This document shows, one piece after another, positions 27,314 through 36,310 of a stretch of 64,000 bases of DNA; position 1 is the stretch's first letter, and each line of letters starts with the position of its first letter. The stretch comes from Fictibacillus phosphorivorans (GTDB taxonomy: Bacteria > Bacillota > Bacilli > Bacillales > Fictibacillaceae), in the NCBI RefSeq assembly GCF_001619875.1, contig NZ_LRFC01000023.1, positions 1 to 64,000 of the forward strand, written 5' to 3'. The position numbers and the translations under genes were made by a program. The notes below the pieces were generated by a model, which saw nothing but the letters and a program-made list of their open reading frames with translations, ran no database searches and was not told where the DNA came from.

Positions 27314-27667
27314 ATGTGGTTACCGGTACTTGGACTATTATTAGGTCTCTTATTGGGTTTCATGTCTGATATCCGGGTCCCTCCTGAATACTCAAATTAT
27401 TTATCAATAGCTGTATTGGCTGCATTGGATACACTTTTTGGTGGTATCCGTGCACACCTTCAAGGCAGTTTTGAAGATAAAGTGTTCATTACAGGTTTTT
27501 TCTTTAATATTTTACTGGCTGCCGGGCTCGCTTATTTAGGAGTACACCTTGGTATTGACCTGTATTTAGCTGCAATTTTTGCGTTTGGTGTAAGGTTGTT
27601 TAATAATATTGCTGTTATCAGGCGATTAATTATTTCAAAATGGTCAGATTCACGCAAAAAGGCCTAA
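27314..27667 (+). CDS. sbp: Small basic protein Sbp (DUF1290)
   Basis: A 117-aa membrane protein of the DUF1290 family with three to four hydrophobic segments and the conserved SIAVLAALDTLFGGIRA near residues 31-47. It is always found just before ftsA in Bacillaceae; function unknown. It starts 1 nt after the ylxX stop, with AAAGGAGG upstream. Confidence 0.9.
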   Translation: MWLPVLGLLLGLLLGFMSDIRVPPEYSNYLSIAVLAALDTLFGGIRAHLQGSFEDKVFITGFFFNILLAAGLAYLGVHLGIDLYLAAIFAFGVRLFNNIAVIRRLIISKWSDSRKKA

Positions 27668-27714
27668 AAAATTTGAAAAAACGGTAAAAAAAAAGAGGGA
27701 TACCCCGTTGTTTG

Positions 27715-27728
27715 TGGAATTTATTCCA
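27715..27728 (+). other. 14-bp inverted repeat in the ftsA upstream region
   Basis: tggaatttattcca: TGGAAT and ATTCCA around two central bases. It sits about 90 bp upstream of ftsA in a 149-bp AT-rich gap. TTGTTT at 27709-27714 lies beside it. It could be an operator or just part of an AT-rich promoter; the known B. subtilis ftsA promoters could not be matched with confidence. Confidence 0.35.
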
Positions 27729-27816
27729 TAATTAAGCGAAAATCAAGGAAAATTAATTATTCATCTTATAAAGGTGAAGAGGATTTAATGGATGAAAGGT
27801 TAGGAGGTGCCACAGA

Positions 27817-29100
27817 ATGAACAGCAATGAAATTTATGTAAGTTTAGACATCGGTACATCCAATATTAAGGTAATCATTGGAGAAATGACCAGTGAATCC
27901 TTTAATGTTATTGGTGTTGGCCATGCAAAATCAGCTGGAATCAGAAAAGGTTCCATTGTAGATATTGATGAAACTGTTCGTTCCATACGGAAGGCCGTAG
28001 AGCAGGCAGAAAGAATGTTAGGTATTCCGATTAATGCTGTAATTGTAGGTGTGAAAGGAAATCATATTCAACTTCAGCCTTGTCATGGTGTAGTAGCAGT
28101 ATCAAGAGAAGACCGTGAAATTGGTGATGATGATATTGCTAGAGTAATAGAGGCAGCCCAAGTGATGTCTGTGCCTCCAGAAAGAGAAATTATAGATGTG
28201 ATCCCTCGACAGTTCATTGTTGATGGAACAGATGAGATTATTGATCCGAGAGGCATGTTAGGTGTGCGCCTTGAGATGGAAGGAACGGTTATTACTGGTT
28301 CCAAGACAATCCTACATAATTTATTACGTTGCGTGGAGCGGGCAGGACTTACAGTGGCGGATATTTGTTTAGAGCCATTGGCTACATCATCAATTGCACT
28401 TTCACGAGATGAGATGGAACTTGGAGTTGCATTAATCGATATTGGCGGTGGATCAACAACGCTTTCTGTTTTTGACCAGGGCACAATGCAGCTTACTTCT
28501 GTTCTTCCAATCGGCGGAGACTTTATTACAAAAGATATTTCAATTGGTTTAAGGACATCTGCTGAGGATGCAGAGAAAATTAAATTGAAGCATGGTCATT
28601 CATTTGTGGATTATGCATCAAAGGATGAGACATTTACTGTTTCACAAATTGGTTCTTCACAAGACCAGGAAATCTCTCAATATGAACTCTCTTTAATTAT
28701 TGAGGCCCGCATGGCTGAAATATTTGAGATGATCGACGATGAATTGCATCAGCGCGGATATTCCGAATTGCCGGGCGGTTTTGTTATTACAGGTGGGGTT
28801 GCTGCCATTCCTGGTGTACTCGAACTCGCACAAGATATCTTCCAGCAGAATGTTAGAGTTTCATTGCCGGATTATATCGGAGTTAGGGAACCGAAATTCA
28901 CAGCTGGAGTTGGATTAATTCAATTCACGCACAAAAACATTAAAGTCCAAGGTAAAGAAGTTGCTTCTGCATTAGCTGAAAATGCTGGAGAACCTTTACC
29001 TAAGAAGAAACAACAATCCAGCCAAAAGCCGGCTCAAGAAAAACAGCCTGGTGGCATGAAATCAAAAGTCAAAGACTGGTTTGGTTTATTTTTCGAATAA
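27817..29100 (+). CDS. ftsA: Cell division protein FtsA
   Basis: Actin-like protein that tethers FtsZ filaments to the membrane and recruits the divisome. The 427-aa protein has the nucleotide-binding phosphate loop SLDIGTSNIKVI near residues 9-20, the second phosphate motif IDIGGGSTTLSVF near 208-220, and a C-terminal amphipathic helix (KSKVKDWFGLFFE) for membrane binding. GGAGGTG precedes the ATG. It is 32 nt from ftsZ. Confidence 0.97.
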   Translation: MNSNEIYVSLDIGTSNIKVIIGEMTSESFNVIGVGHAKSAGIRKGSIVDIDETVRSIRKAVEQAERMLGIPINAVIVGVKGNHIQLQPCHGVVAVSREDREIGDDDIARVIEAAQVMSVPPEREIIDVIPRQFIVDGTDEIIDPRGMLGVRLEMEGTVITGSKTILHNLLRCVERAGLTVADICLEPLATSSIALSRDEMELGVALIDIGGGSTTLSVFDQGTMQLTSVLPIGGDFITKDISIGLRTSAEDAEKIKLKHGHSFVDYASKDETFTVSQIGSSQDQEISQYELSLIIEARMAEIFEMIDDELHQRGYSELPGGFVITGGVAAIPGVLELAQDIFQQNVRVSLPDYIGVREPKFTAGVGLIQFTHKNIKVQGKEVASALAENAGEPLPKKKQQSSQKPAQEKQPGGMKSKVKDWFGLFFE

Positions 29101-29132
29101 CATTAAGGAACTAGTCATTAGGAGGAACGCTC

Positions 29133-30320
29133 ATGTTAGAGTTTGATATGAATATGGATCAATTGGCGACAATTAAAGTTATTGGTGTTGGCGGCGGCGG
29201 AAGCAACGCGGTTAACCGAATGATTGAGCACGGTGTACAAGGAGTAGAGTTTATTTGTGTTAACACAGATGCTCAAGCACTAAATCTTTCAAAAGCTCCA
29301 GTGAAAATGCAAATTGGAACAAAATTGACTAGAGGATTAGGTGCAGGCGCAAATCCTGATATTGGAAAGAAAGCTGCAGAAGAAAGCCGTGAGCAGATTG
29401 AAGAAGCACTTAGCGGTGCTGATATGGTTTTCGTAACTGCTGGAATGGGCGGAGGTACTGGAACAGGTGCAGCACCTGTAGTAGCTGAGATCGCTAAAGA
29501 CCTTGGAGCTCTTACAGTTGGTGTTGTGACTAGACCATTCACGTTTGAAGGGCGTAAACGTTCTACACAAGCTGTAGGCGGAATCTCTGTTTTGAAAGAA
29601 AAAGTAGATACGCTTATCGTGATTCCAAATGATCGTTTGCTTGAGATCGTTGACAAGAATACACCAATGTTAGAAGCATTCCGTGAAGCAGATAACGTTC
29701 TTCGTCAAGGTGTACAAGGTATCTCAGATTTGATCGCAGTACCAGGATTGATCAACCTAGACTTTGCAGACGTGAAAACGATCATGACTGAACGTGGATC
29801 AGCACTTATGGGTATTGGTGTTGGTACAGGTGAAAACCGTGCCGCTGAAGCAGCGAAAAAAGCCATCTCATCTCCACTTCTTGAAACTTCTATCGATGGA
29901 GCAAAAGGTGTGTTGATGAATATTACGGGTGGAGCAAACTTGAGTCTTTATGAAGTTAACGAAGCCGCTGATATTGTATCTTCTGCTTCAGACCCTGAAG
30001 TAAATATGATCTTCGGTTCTGTAATCAATGAAGAGCTAAAAGATGAGATTTTAGTAACGGTAATCGCAACAGGTTTTGATGAGGCTGAGAAAATGGTGAA
30101 TAACCAGCAGAGAGCAGAACGTCCAAGAATGCAGCAGCCTCCTGCATCTAGCCAATCTCATTCTTCACAAAGCCAATCGCAGCCACAGAACCAATCACAA
30201 GGTCAATCACGCGAAGAAAGTCAGTCAGAATCAAGAGGCACTTCTTATACAAACGCTGATTCAGACACGCTAGATATTCCAACATTCCTGCGTAACCGCA
30301 GCCGTAACAGAAGAAGATAA
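29133..30320 (+). CDS. ftsZ: Cell division protein FtsZ
   Basis: Tubulin-like GTPase that forms the Z ring. The 395-aa protein has the GTP-binding signature [10 protein letters not shown] near residues 106-115 and the T7 loop NLDFADVK near 206-213. The linker at about 325-375 is strikingly rich in Ser and Gln. The C-terminal peptide [15 protein letters not shown] carries the FtsA/SepF-binding core followed by a basic tail. Codon bias is stronger than in its neighbours. A strong terminator follows. Confidence 0.98.
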   Translation: MLEFDMNMDQLATIKVIGVGGGGSNAVNRMIEHGVQGVEFICVNTDAQALNLSKAPVKMQIGTKLTRGLGAGANPDIGKKAAEESREQIEEALSGADMVFVTAGMGGGTGTGAAPVVAEIAKDLGALTVGVVTRPFTFEGRKRSTQAVGGISVLKEKVDTLIVIPNDRLLEIVDKNTPMLEAFREADNVLRQGVQGISDLIAVPGLINLDFADVKTIMTERGSALMGIGVGTGENRAAEAAKKAISSPLLETSIDGAKGVLMNITGGANLSLYEVNEAADIVSSASDPEVNMIFGSVINEELKDEILVTVIATGFDEAEKMVNNQQRAERPRMQQPPASSQSHSSQSQSQPQNQSQGQSREESQSESRGTSYTNADSDTLDIPTFLRNRSRNRRR

Positions 30321-30332
30321 ATGCAAAAATAC

Positions 30333-30369
30333 AAGCATGTTCTCGAGAAAACGAGAGCATGCTTTTTTT
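30333..30369 (+). terminator. Terminator of ftsA-ftsZ
   Basis: aagcatgttctcg / cgagagcatgctt stem (one mismatched pair) with loop agaaaa, then seven T residues. Confidence 0.93.
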
Positions 30370-30429
30370 GTTTTTGTCAAAATCCCTTTCTTAGTGCAGT
30401 TTTCTTATTCATTGTTGCTAATGTTAGTA

Positions 30430-30558
30430 GTTGATTTCCGCTCCAGGTTGCTCGCTTTCCACGGGGCGTACGGTGAGCCTCCTGCCGCTTTGCGCCTTTA
30501 GGAGTCTCCACCTGACCGCTCGTCCCGTAGGAGTCGGCAACCTTGCGCTCCAATCAAC
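30430..30558 (+). repeat. Fold-back intergenic repeat, copy C
   Basis: 129 bp from gttgatttccgctccagg to gctccaatcaac. Same orientation as copies A and E, but the middle is more diverged (ctcctgccgctttgcgcctttagg). The right flank, atgcaaatgaagagaatgaa, resembles that of copy E. Confidence 0.85.
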
Positions 30559-30714
30559 ATGCAAATGAAGAGAATGAAATAAGATTAGAACATTCAAAAT
30601 CAACAAACTATAGAAAACAGCAAAAAATTATTGCTTTTGTCTTTCTCTACAACAGTGATACTTGACAAGTAAAATGTTGCTGCAAAGAGGGTTTATGAAA
30701 TGCTTAATTGTACC

Positions 30715-30844
30715 GTTGATTGGAGTGTAAGGTGCGAGACTCTCGGCTAGGACAGGCGGGCAGGTGAGACACTTAAGAGTGAAACGTACAAATGTGGCTC
30801 ACCGCCTGCCCCGCGGAAAGCGAGCACCTGAAACGGAAATCAAC
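30715..30844 (-). repeat. Fold-back intergenic repeat, copy D
   Basis: 130 bp from gttgattggagtgtaaggtg to ggaaatcaac. Close to the reverse complement of copy E, including gacaggcgggcaggtgagac and gtgaaacgtacaaatgtggc. It ends about 20 bp before the first Spo0A-box-like sequence of spoIIGA. Confidence 0.88.
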
Positions 30845-30884
30845 CACTTCCAAGTGCAGCAAGGATGACAAAAAAAGCGTTTAA

Positions 30885-30904
30885 TTTTGTCATATTCTTG
30901 TCCT
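30885..30904 (+). promoter_or_regulatory. Tandem Spo0A-box-like sites upstream of spoIIGA
   Basis: ttttgtcat (30885-30893) and tcttgtcct (30896-30904) repeat the TTGTC core with an 11-bp period, roughly one helical turn. Two inverted cores lie nearby: tgacaaaa at 30866-30873 and ttgacaaa at about 30935-30942. In B. subtilis Spo0A~P activates spoIIG from clustered, imperfect boxes upstream of the promoter; the layout fits, though each box is weak. Confidence 0.5.
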
Positions 30905-30976
30905 TCAAGCGTATATCTAACATATAAGTTTTTTTGACAAAAAAAGAGAAAATAAGAACAATACTTCTCTCATAAA

Positions 30977-31010
30977 CTGACAGACTTTCAAACAACCTAT
31001 ACGTTATACT
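30977..31010 (+). promoter_or_regulatory. spoIIG promoter with 22-bp spacer
   Basis: CTGACA at 30977-30982 and TATACT at 31005-31010 are separated by 22 bp rather than 17. The B. subtilis spoIIG promoter is known for exactly this long spacer, which makes sigma-A dependent on Spo0A~P. Start predicted near 31017, shortly before the AAGGAG site of spoIIGA. Confidence 0.65.
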
Positions 31011-31039
31011 AATTTCAAAATTAAGAAAGGAGAAAACCA

Positions 31040-31951
31040 ATGACCCTATATTTGGACGTCATTTGGTTTCTTAATTTCTGCATTGATTATGTATTGATTT
31101 CTCTAACAGCGTATGTGCTTAAGCGCAATGCATCGAAAACAAGAATCCTTCTTGCCTCACTAGTAGCATCTTGTTATGTGTTTCTAGTGATCTACCCAGA
31201 ACTTATGTTATTTTCACAGCCGGTCTTAAAGTTTCTTTTCTCAATTGTGATCATGATTATTGCATTTGGATTTAAACGGTTTAAATTTGTACTGAAGAAT
31301 ATTGCCATGTTTTATTTTGTCTCTTTTGTAACAGGCGGTGGAATTTTTGCTCTTCATTACTTTATGCAAAGTGATGCTGTGATTATGAATGGAGTTATTA
31401 CAACAAAAAGCACAGGTATGGGTGATCCGATAAGCTGGCTATTTGTTGCAGTTGGTGTACCTGCTCTCATGTATTTCTCTAAGAGAAGAGTTGATGACAT
31501 TGCTGTGGAAAAAATGGATTCCAATAGTTTTGTCTCTGTAAAAATCTCAATAGGAGAAGTCATTATTACTGCAAATGGACTTATTGATACTGGTAATAAA
31601 TTATATGATCCGATTTCAAAAATGCCTGTAATGATTCTTGATATGAACATTCATGGGAATTCATTTCCTGAAATTATCCAAAGTGCGGCAAAGGATGTCC
31701 TGTCAATGGACACCGGTGAAAACGAGCATCCTTGGCTTAACAGACTTAGAATCGTACCCTATCGAGCTGTGGGGCATCAGCAATTTTTAGCATGTCTAAA
31801 ACCAGATCACATTGAAATTGAGAAGGATGGAAAACCGGTTGTTTCACCTCAAAGTTTAATTGGATTAAGCTGGACGGTATTATCTAGTGAAGGTCAATTT
31901 GATGCGATTGTGCACCCAAAGATGTACCTGCAACATGTACAAGCGTCTTAG
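31040..31951 (+). CDS. spoIIGA: Sporulation sigma-E factor processing peptidase SpoIIGA
   Basis: Membrane aspartic protease that removes the pro-sequence of sigma-E in the mother cell after a signal from SpoIIR. The 303-aa protein has five N-terminal membrane segments (to about residue 150) and a soluble protease half with GLIDTGNKLYDP; Asp183 matches the known catalytic Asp183 of B. subtilis. AGAAAGGAG precedes the ATG. It is followed 29 nt later by its substrate gene sigE. Confidence 0.95.
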   Translation: MTLYLDVIWFLNFCIDYVLISLTAYVLKRNASKTRILLASLVASCYVFLVIYPELMLFSQPVLKFLFSIVIMIIAFGFKRFKFVLKNIAMFYFVSFVTGGGIFALHYFMQSDAVIMNGVITTKSTGMGDPISWLFVAVGVPALMYFSKRRVDDIAVEKMDSNSFVSVKISIGEVIITANGLIDTGNKLYDPISKMPVMILDMNIHGNSFPEIIQSAAKDVLSMDTGENEHPWLNRLRIVPYRAVGHQQFLACLKPDHIEIEKDGKPVVSPQSLIGLSWTVLSSEGQFDAIVHPKMYLQHVQAS

Positions 31952-31980
31952 TATGAGGATAAGGTGAAAGGGGAGTTATT

Positions 31981-32703
31981 ATGTTCAATAAGTGGCGTCT
32001 TAAATTAACAATGTATTGGTATAAGCTGTTATTTAAACTTGGACTCAAGTCGGATGAGATCTATTACATTGGTGGTAACGAAGCATTACCACCGCCATTA
32101 AGCAAAGAAGAAGAAGCCATTCTGTTAGAAAAATTGCCTTCTGGTGACCAAGCAGCTAAATCACTTCTAATTGAACGAAACCTTCGCCTTGTTGTTTACA
32201 TCGCGCGCAAATTTGAGAATACAGGGATAAACATAGAAGATTTAATCAGTATTGGAACAATCGGTCTTATTAAAGCGGTTAATACGTTTAACCCAGAAAA
32301 AAAGATCAAACTTGCCACATATGCTTCCAGATGTATTGAGAATGAAATATTGATGTATTTGCGCCGAAATAATAAAACACGCTCTGAAGTATCCTTTGAC
32401 GAACCTTTAAATGTCGATTGGGACGGGAATGAACTTTTGCTTTCGGATGTTTTAGGTACAGAGGACGATATCATTACCCGTCGAATTGAGGCAAATGTTG
32501 ATCGAAAGTTACTATTAAAAGCACTGTTTACCTTAAATGACCGTGAAAAACAGATTATGGAACTTCGCTTTGGTTTATCTGGCGGTGAAGAAAAGACGCA
32601 AAAAGATGTAGCAGATATGCTCGGAATATCTCAATCCTATATTTCCAGACTCGAAAAACGAATTATTAAGAGGCTTCAAAAAGAATTTAATAAGATGGTT
32701 TAG
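31981..32703 (+). CDS. sigE: RNA polymerase sporulation sigma factor SigE (pro-sigma-E)
   Basis: Early mother-cell sigma factor. The 240-aa protein starts with a basic/hydrophobic pro-sequence of roughly 27-29 residues ([15 protein letters not shown]), which SpoIIGA would cleave near the YY at residues 28-29. Regions 2.1-2.4 ([17 protein letters not shown] through [16 protein letters not shown]) and region 4.2 ([19 protein letters not shown]) are complete. GGGGAG precedes the ATG. It forms an operon with spoIIGA. Confidence 0.97.
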   Translation: MFNKWRLKLTMYWYKLLFKLGLKSDEIYYIGGNEALPPPLSKEEEAILLEKLPSGDQAAKSLLIERNLRLVVYIARKFENTGINIEDLISIGTIGLIKAVNTFNPEKKIKLATYASRCIENEILMYLRRNNKTRSEVSFDEPLNVDWDGNELLLSDVLGTEDDIITRRIEANVDRKLLLKALFTLNDREKQIMELRFGLSGGEEKTQKDVADMLGISQSYISRLEKRIIKRLQKEFNKMV

Positions 32704-32759
32704 ACATTATTCCGTATAGCATGATTACTCTTTTACAGTTTTAATCAAAATTTACAATT

Positions 32760-32790
32760 GCATAAATTTCCCTCCGTTCGGTGATACTTA
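32760..32790 (+). promoter_or_regulatory. Candidate sigma-F/sigma-G promoter of sigG
   Basis: GCATA at 32760-32764 and a GGTGATACTTA element ending at 32790, about 18 bp apart, fit the forespore promoter class (GNATR / GGNNANANTA). sigG is known to be started by sigma-F and then self-activated. Start predicted near 32797. Confidence 0.6.
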
Positions 32791-32824
32791 ATTTGAAATT
32801 AGCTCCCGGCAGGAGGGAAAAGAC

Positions 32825-33607
32825 TTGACAAGAAATAAAGTTGAGATTTGCGGAGTTGACACATCAAAGCTTCCTGTTTTAAAAAATCCAGAGATGCGCA
32901 TTCTTTTTGATAAGATGCATAAGGGTGACCCTGATGCACGCGAAACTTTGGTTAATGGAAACCTCAGGCTCGTTCTGAGTGTAATTCAGAGATTCAACAA
33001 CCGCGGAGAGCATGTTGATGATTTATTTCAAGTTGGTTGTATTGGACTTATGAAGTCGATCGACAATTTTGATTTAGGTCAGAATGTTAAGTTTTCTACC
33101 TATGCAGTGCCAATGATTATTGGTGAAATTCGCCGATATCTGAGAGACAATAACCCGATTCGAGTTTCGAGAAGCTTGAGGGATATCGCTTATAAAGCAC
33201 TGCAAGTTCGTGACCAGCTTATGAACAAATTATCTCGGGAACCAACAGCACAACAAATTGCAGAAGCACTTGATGTTCCAAAAGAAGAAGTAGTATTTGC
33301 GCTTGATGCTATCCAAGATCCGGTATCGCTTTTTGAACCGATCTATAACGATGGTGGAGATCCAATATTCGTAATGGACCAAATCAGTGATGATAAGGCG
33401 AAGGATATGCAATGGATCGAAGAAATCGCGTTAAAGGAAGGAATGCGGCGCTTGAACGACAGAGAAAAAATGATTCTTACTATGCGTTTCTTCCAAGGGA
33501 AAACACAAATGGAAGTAGCAGATGAGATTGGAATCTCTCAAGCGCAAGTTTCAAGGCTTGAAAAAGCAGCAATCTCACAAATGAATAAAAATATTCAAAG
33601 CAGCTAA
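32825..33607 (+). CDS. sigG: RNA polymerase sporulation sigma factor SigG
   Basis: Late forespore sigma factor. The 260-aa protein begins MTRNKVEICGVDTSKLPVL, the near-invariant SigG N-terminus, with region 2 (NLRLVLSVIQRFNNRGEHVDDLFQ) and region 4 (EVADEIGISQAQVSRLEKAA) intact. TTG start after CAGGAGGGAAAAG, as in B. subtilis-type sigG genes with weak starts. It lies 121 nt after sigE; read-through from the spoIIG promoter is expected but its product is held silent until forespore activation. Confidence 0.97.
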   Translation: MTRNKVEICGVDTSKLPVLKNPEMRILFDKMHKGDPDARETLVNGNLRLVLSVIQRFNNRGEHVDDLFQVGCIGLMKSIDNFDLGQNVKFSTYAVPMIIGEIRRYLRDNNPIRVSRSLRDIAYKALQVRDQLMNKLSREPTAQQIAEALDVPKEEVVFALDAIQDPVSLFEPIYNDGGDPIFVMDQISDDKAKDMQWIEEIALKEGMRRLNDREKMILTMRFFQGKTQMEVADEIGISQAQVSRLEKAAISQMNKNIQSS

Positions 33608-33636
33608 AACCCGTTTTATACGGGTTTTTATTTTTG
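33607..33636 (+). terminator. Terminator of sigG
   Basis: aaacccgt / tacgggttt stem with a short TTTA loop, followed by a T-rich tail (tttatttttg). It begins at the sigG stop codon. Confidence 0.88.
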
Positions 33637-33698
33637 TCCATAAACATGAAACAGCTTTGTCCTTCATATAATGGAAAAGAAAGGCGGGGGATTAGAGG

Positions 33699-33983
33699 AT
33701 GAATAAAATATCAGATTTTCAAGTGAAGGATGTCGTTAACGTAGCAAACGGAAAAAAGCTCGGTCATATAGCAGATCTTGAAATCAATCTAAATACAGGT
33801 AAGATAGATGCGATCATCATCCCTGGAGCGGGTAAGATGCTTGGTTTTTTCGCAAGAGAAAATGACATTGTGATACCGTGGCGAAATATCGTAAAAATTG
33901 GTGCGGATGTTATATTGGTTAGGCATATGGAAGCAAGCGAACTAAATGAATACGTTAAAGAACCGTTTGATCAAATGAAATAA
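33699..33983 (+). CDS. ylmC: YlmC/YmxH family PRC-barrel sporulation protein
   Basis: A 94-aa protein with a PRC-barrel fold (MNKISDFQVKDVVNVANGKKLGHIADLEIN); the family is restricted to spore formers, and one member (YmxH) is linked to sporulation. Precise role unknown. AAAGGCGGGGG precedes the ATG. B. subtilis has ylmA (an ABC ATPase) between sigG and ylmC; it is absent here. Its last codons form the left arm of the terminator. Confidence 0.85.
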   Translation: MNKISDFQVKDVVNVANGKKLGHIADLEINLNTGKIDAIIIPGAGKMLGFFARENDIVIPWRNIVKIGADVILVRHMEASELNEYVKEPFDQMK

Positions 33984-34000
33984 ACGGTTCTTTTTTTCTT
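33957..34000 (+). terminator. Terminator of ylmC overlapping its coding end
   Basis: aaagaaccgttt at 33957-33968, inside the last nine codons, pairs with aaacggttcttt at 33982-33993, followed by a T-run. A 12-bp perfect stem with a 13-nt loop. Confidence 0.9.
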
Positions 34001-34057
34001 TCTCACCAAAAAATGTGTTAAAATAAAGATAAAACTTTCCAGGAGGAGTACATACAT

Positions 34058-34900
34058 ATGAACACATTTAAACAATCTGGAAAGCATCTTGAACTCGTTG
34101 AATGGCAAGAACAAAATCCTAAAATTGTTGCAGGTTTTACAACGCGTGAAGGTGGGAATAGTTCAGAGCCTTTTTATTCAATGAACATGGGGTTTCATGT
34201 AGATGATAATCCAGAAATCGTTCGAAAAAATCGAAAAAAGTTTGCAGAGTTAATCGGATTCCCTATTGAAAACTGGGTAAGTTCAAAACAAGTTCATGGT
34301 GCTAAGGTCGTAAAAGTATCCATGAATACTTGTGGTCACGGTTCCTTAGATTTTGAAACGGCTATACCAGATTCAGATGCTCTGTACACTTCAGATGAAG
34401 ATATTCTTTTAACCTCTCTTTATGCTGATTGTGTTCCACTTTATTTTTATGAGCCTAATGAACAGTTAGTAGGTCTTGCACATGCTGGCTGGAAAGGAAC
34501 AGTCGCAAAAATCGGACCAGAAATGGTTAAGATTTGGGTTGAGAAAGAGAATGTAGATGTTAAAACCATTCAAGTTGCCATCGGACCGTCCATTGGAGAA
34601 TGCTGTTATGAAGTAGATGATCGAGTAATAAATGAAGTGAAAGCAGCTTTAAATGGAACAGACGACTGTCAAATCTATAAGAAAAATGATAACGGAAAAT
34701 TTCAGCTGAATTTAAAGAAATTAAATGAATCATTACTCATGCATGCTGGTGTGCTTCAGGAAAACATAATTATTTCTGAGCAATGTACAAGTTGTGAGAA
34801 TGATATCTTTTTTTCACACCGTAAAGATAAAGGCAAAACAGGAAGAATGATGAGTTATATAGGCATGAAAGGAGATTTATCTGGCTTTGGGAATCGTTGA
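34058..34900 (+). CDS. pgeF: Peptidoglycan editing factor / purine nucleoside phosphorylase PgeF (YlmD)
   Basis: A 280-aa protein of the multicopper-oxidase-like DUF152 family. Related enzymes act on purine nucleosides, and the E. coli homologue prevents misincorporation of serine into peptidoglycan precursor. Zinc/active-site motifs are visible: KQVHGAKV near residues 79-86, YADCVPLYF near 125-133 and GLAHAGWKGTVAKIG near 143-157. AGGAGGAG lies before the ATG. It overlaps ylmE by 14 nt. Confidence 0.88.
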   Translation: MNTFKQSGKHLELVEWQEQNPKIVAGFTTREGGNSSEPFYSMNMGFHVDDNPEIVRKNRKKFAELIGFPIENWVSSKQVHGAKVVKVSMNTCGHGSLDFETAIPDSDALYTSDEDILLTSLYADCVPLYFYEPNEQLVGLAHAGWKGTVAKIGPEMVKIWVEKENVDVKTIQVAIGPSIGECCYEVDDRVINEVKAALNGTDDCQIYKKNDNGKFQLNLKKLNESLLMHAGVLQENIIISEQCTSCENDIFFSHRKDKGKTGRMMSYIGMKGDLSGFGNR

Positions 34901-35567
34901 AAATAGAAATCATATTATGAATGACATTCAAACTGCCTGCGAGAAAAAAAACAGATCTCCAAAGGGCGTTAATTTAATCGCTGTAACGAAATATGTTAGT
35001 AACGACACGACGAAAGAGGCTGTTTTAGCAGGTGTTGAACATATCGGAGAAAACAGAGTCGAAGGACTTCTGACAAAAAAAGAATTCCTAAATGACCTAT
35101 CTGTTAAATGGCACTTTATCGGTACTCTGCAAACAAGGAAAGTAAAAGATATTATAGAACATGTTGATTACATTCATTCACTAGATCGATTGAGTTTAGC
35201 GAAAGAGATACAAAAACGAGCAGATAGGCCCATTTCATGTTTTGTACAAGTAAATATTGCTGAAGAAGACTCTAAACATGGACTTGCAGTAAACGATGTG
35301 CTTCCTTTTGTCGATAAACTAAGAGACTACGATCGTATTAAAGTTGCTGGTCTGATGACTATGGCACCATTTACGGATGATGAAGCTTTAATTAGGAAGG
35401 TTTTTTCTACATTGAAGCAGCTTCAATTGGAGATACAGGAAAAGGAAATGCCGCACGCTCCTTGCACTGAGTTATCAATGGGAATGTCAAATGATTATTT
35501 AATTGCTGTTGAAGAAGGAGCCACTTTTATTCGTATTGGGACGAGCTTAGTAGGTAAAGAATTTTAG
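34887..35567 (+). CDS. ylmE: PLP homeostasis protein, YggS family (YlmE)
   Basis: A 226-aa pyridoxal-phosphate-binding TIM-barrel protein; family members keep free PLP and amino-acid pools balanced. The PLP lysine is Lys35 in IAVTKYVS, and the C-terminal signature ELSMGMSNDYLIAVEEGAT near 190-208 is intact. TTG start, with AAAGGAGAT 10 nt upstream inside pgeF. The same ylmD-ylmE-sepF-ylmG-ylmH-divIVA order occurs in B. subtilis. Confidence 0.9.
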   Translation: MGIVENRNHIMNDIQTACEKKNRSPKGVNLIAVTKYVSNDTTKEAVLAGVEHIGENRVEGLLTKKEFLNDLSVKWHFIGTLQTRKVKDIIEHVDYIHSLDRLSLAKEIQKRADRPISCFVQVNIAEEDSKHGLAVNDVLPFVDKLRDYDRIKVAGLMTMAPFTDDEALIRKVFSTLKQLQLEIQEKEMPHAPCTELSMGMSNDYLIAVEEGATFIRIGTSLVGKEF

Positions 35568-35579
35568 GAGGTGGAATAA

Positions 35580-36002
35580 ATGGGAATTAAAACAAAATTC
35601 AAACGCTTTTTTGATCTTGAGGATGATTATGAGTATGATAACGAGTACGAAGATGAGTCAGTAGCTGAAGAAGAAGAGATTACACCTTCTCATACGAAAA
35701 AAGGAAAGCCGAACGTTGTAAGTCTTCAAAGCATTCAGCAGCAGGTTAAAGTTGTACTAGTAGAGCCTCGCGTATATGCAGAAGCTCAAGACATCGCTGA
35801 TCAATTAAAAAATCGAAGAGCGGTTGTTATGAATTTACAAAGAATTCCGCATGATCAAGCAAAACGCATCGTAGACTTTTTATCAGGAACTGTTTATGCA
35901 ATTGGTGGAGATATTCAAAAGCTAGGACCAAATACATTCTTGTGCACACCAGAAAATGTGGATGTATCCGGTACGATTTCAGAAATGATGGACGAAGATT
36001 AA
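35580..36002 (+). CDS. sepF: Cell division protein SepF (YlmF)
   Basis: FtsZ-bundling protein that anchors the Z ring with FtsA. The 140-aa protein has an N-terminal amphipathic membrane-binding helix ([12 protein letters not shown]), a short acidic linker rich in Asp, Glu and Tyr at about residues 13-35, and the SepF core ([33 protein letters not shown]). TAGGAGGTGG gives a strong ribosome site. Confidence 0.95.
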   Translation: MGIKTKFKRFFDLEDDYEYDNEYEDESVAEEEEITPSHTKKGKPNVVSLQSIQQQVKVVLVEPRVYAEAQDIADQLKNRRAVVMNLQRIPHDQAKRIVDFLSGTVYAIGGDIQKLGPNTFLCTPENVDVSGTISEMMDED

Positions 36003-36021
36003 ATTAGGCAGGTGAAGATTA

Positions 36022-36303
36022 TTGAACATGATTTATGCAGTTGAAGATGTAGTACTAACCCTTATTCAAATCTACTATTACATGATAATCGGATACATAC
36101 TTTTATCTTGGTTTCCCAATGCTCGTGAGTCATCGATTGGGCAAGTTATTGCAAGACTTGTAGAGCCTTATTTATCTCCATTCCGTAAGATTATTCCTCC
36201 GCTTGGCATGATCGATCTTTCGCCAATCGTAGCTCTAATGGCACTGCACTTTGCCCGTTTTGGAGTAAGTGCAATTGCTAATATGTTAGCTCGATCGATA
36301 TAA
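36022..36303 (+). CDS. ylmG: YggT family membrane protein YlmG
   Basis: A 93-aa protein with two membrane helices (about residues 10-30 and 70-88) and the YggT motif SWFPNARESSIGQVIARLVEPYLSPFR, split here as SWFPNA then EPYLSPFRKIIPP. Family is linked to cell division and, in plastids, nucleoid organisation. I chose the TTG at 36022 since AGGTGAAG lies 6 nt upstream; an ATG at 36028 is the alternative. Confidence 0.87.
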   Translation: MNMIYAVEDVVLTLIQIYYYMIIGYILLSWFPNARESSIGQVIARLVEPYLSPFRKIIPPLGMIDLSPIVALMALHFARFGVSAIANMLARSI

Positions 36304-36310
36304 GGTTGTT

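Larger units (their letters stand above)
30321..31039. other. 719-bp gap between ftsZ and spoIIGA
   Basis: Holds the ftsZ terminator, fold-back repeat copies C and D in opposite orientations about 157 bp apart, and the spoIIG control region with Spo0A-box-like sites. The roughly 155 bp between the two repeats (30559-30714) show no gene. B. subtilis carries the bpr/spoIIGA region here; no protease gene is present in this window. Confidence 0.75.

Noticed and set aside
30559-30714. The region between repeat copies C and D as a composite transposon cargo
   Set aside because: It is only about 155 bp, holds no gene, and the repeats carry no transposase signature; two independent insertions are simpler.
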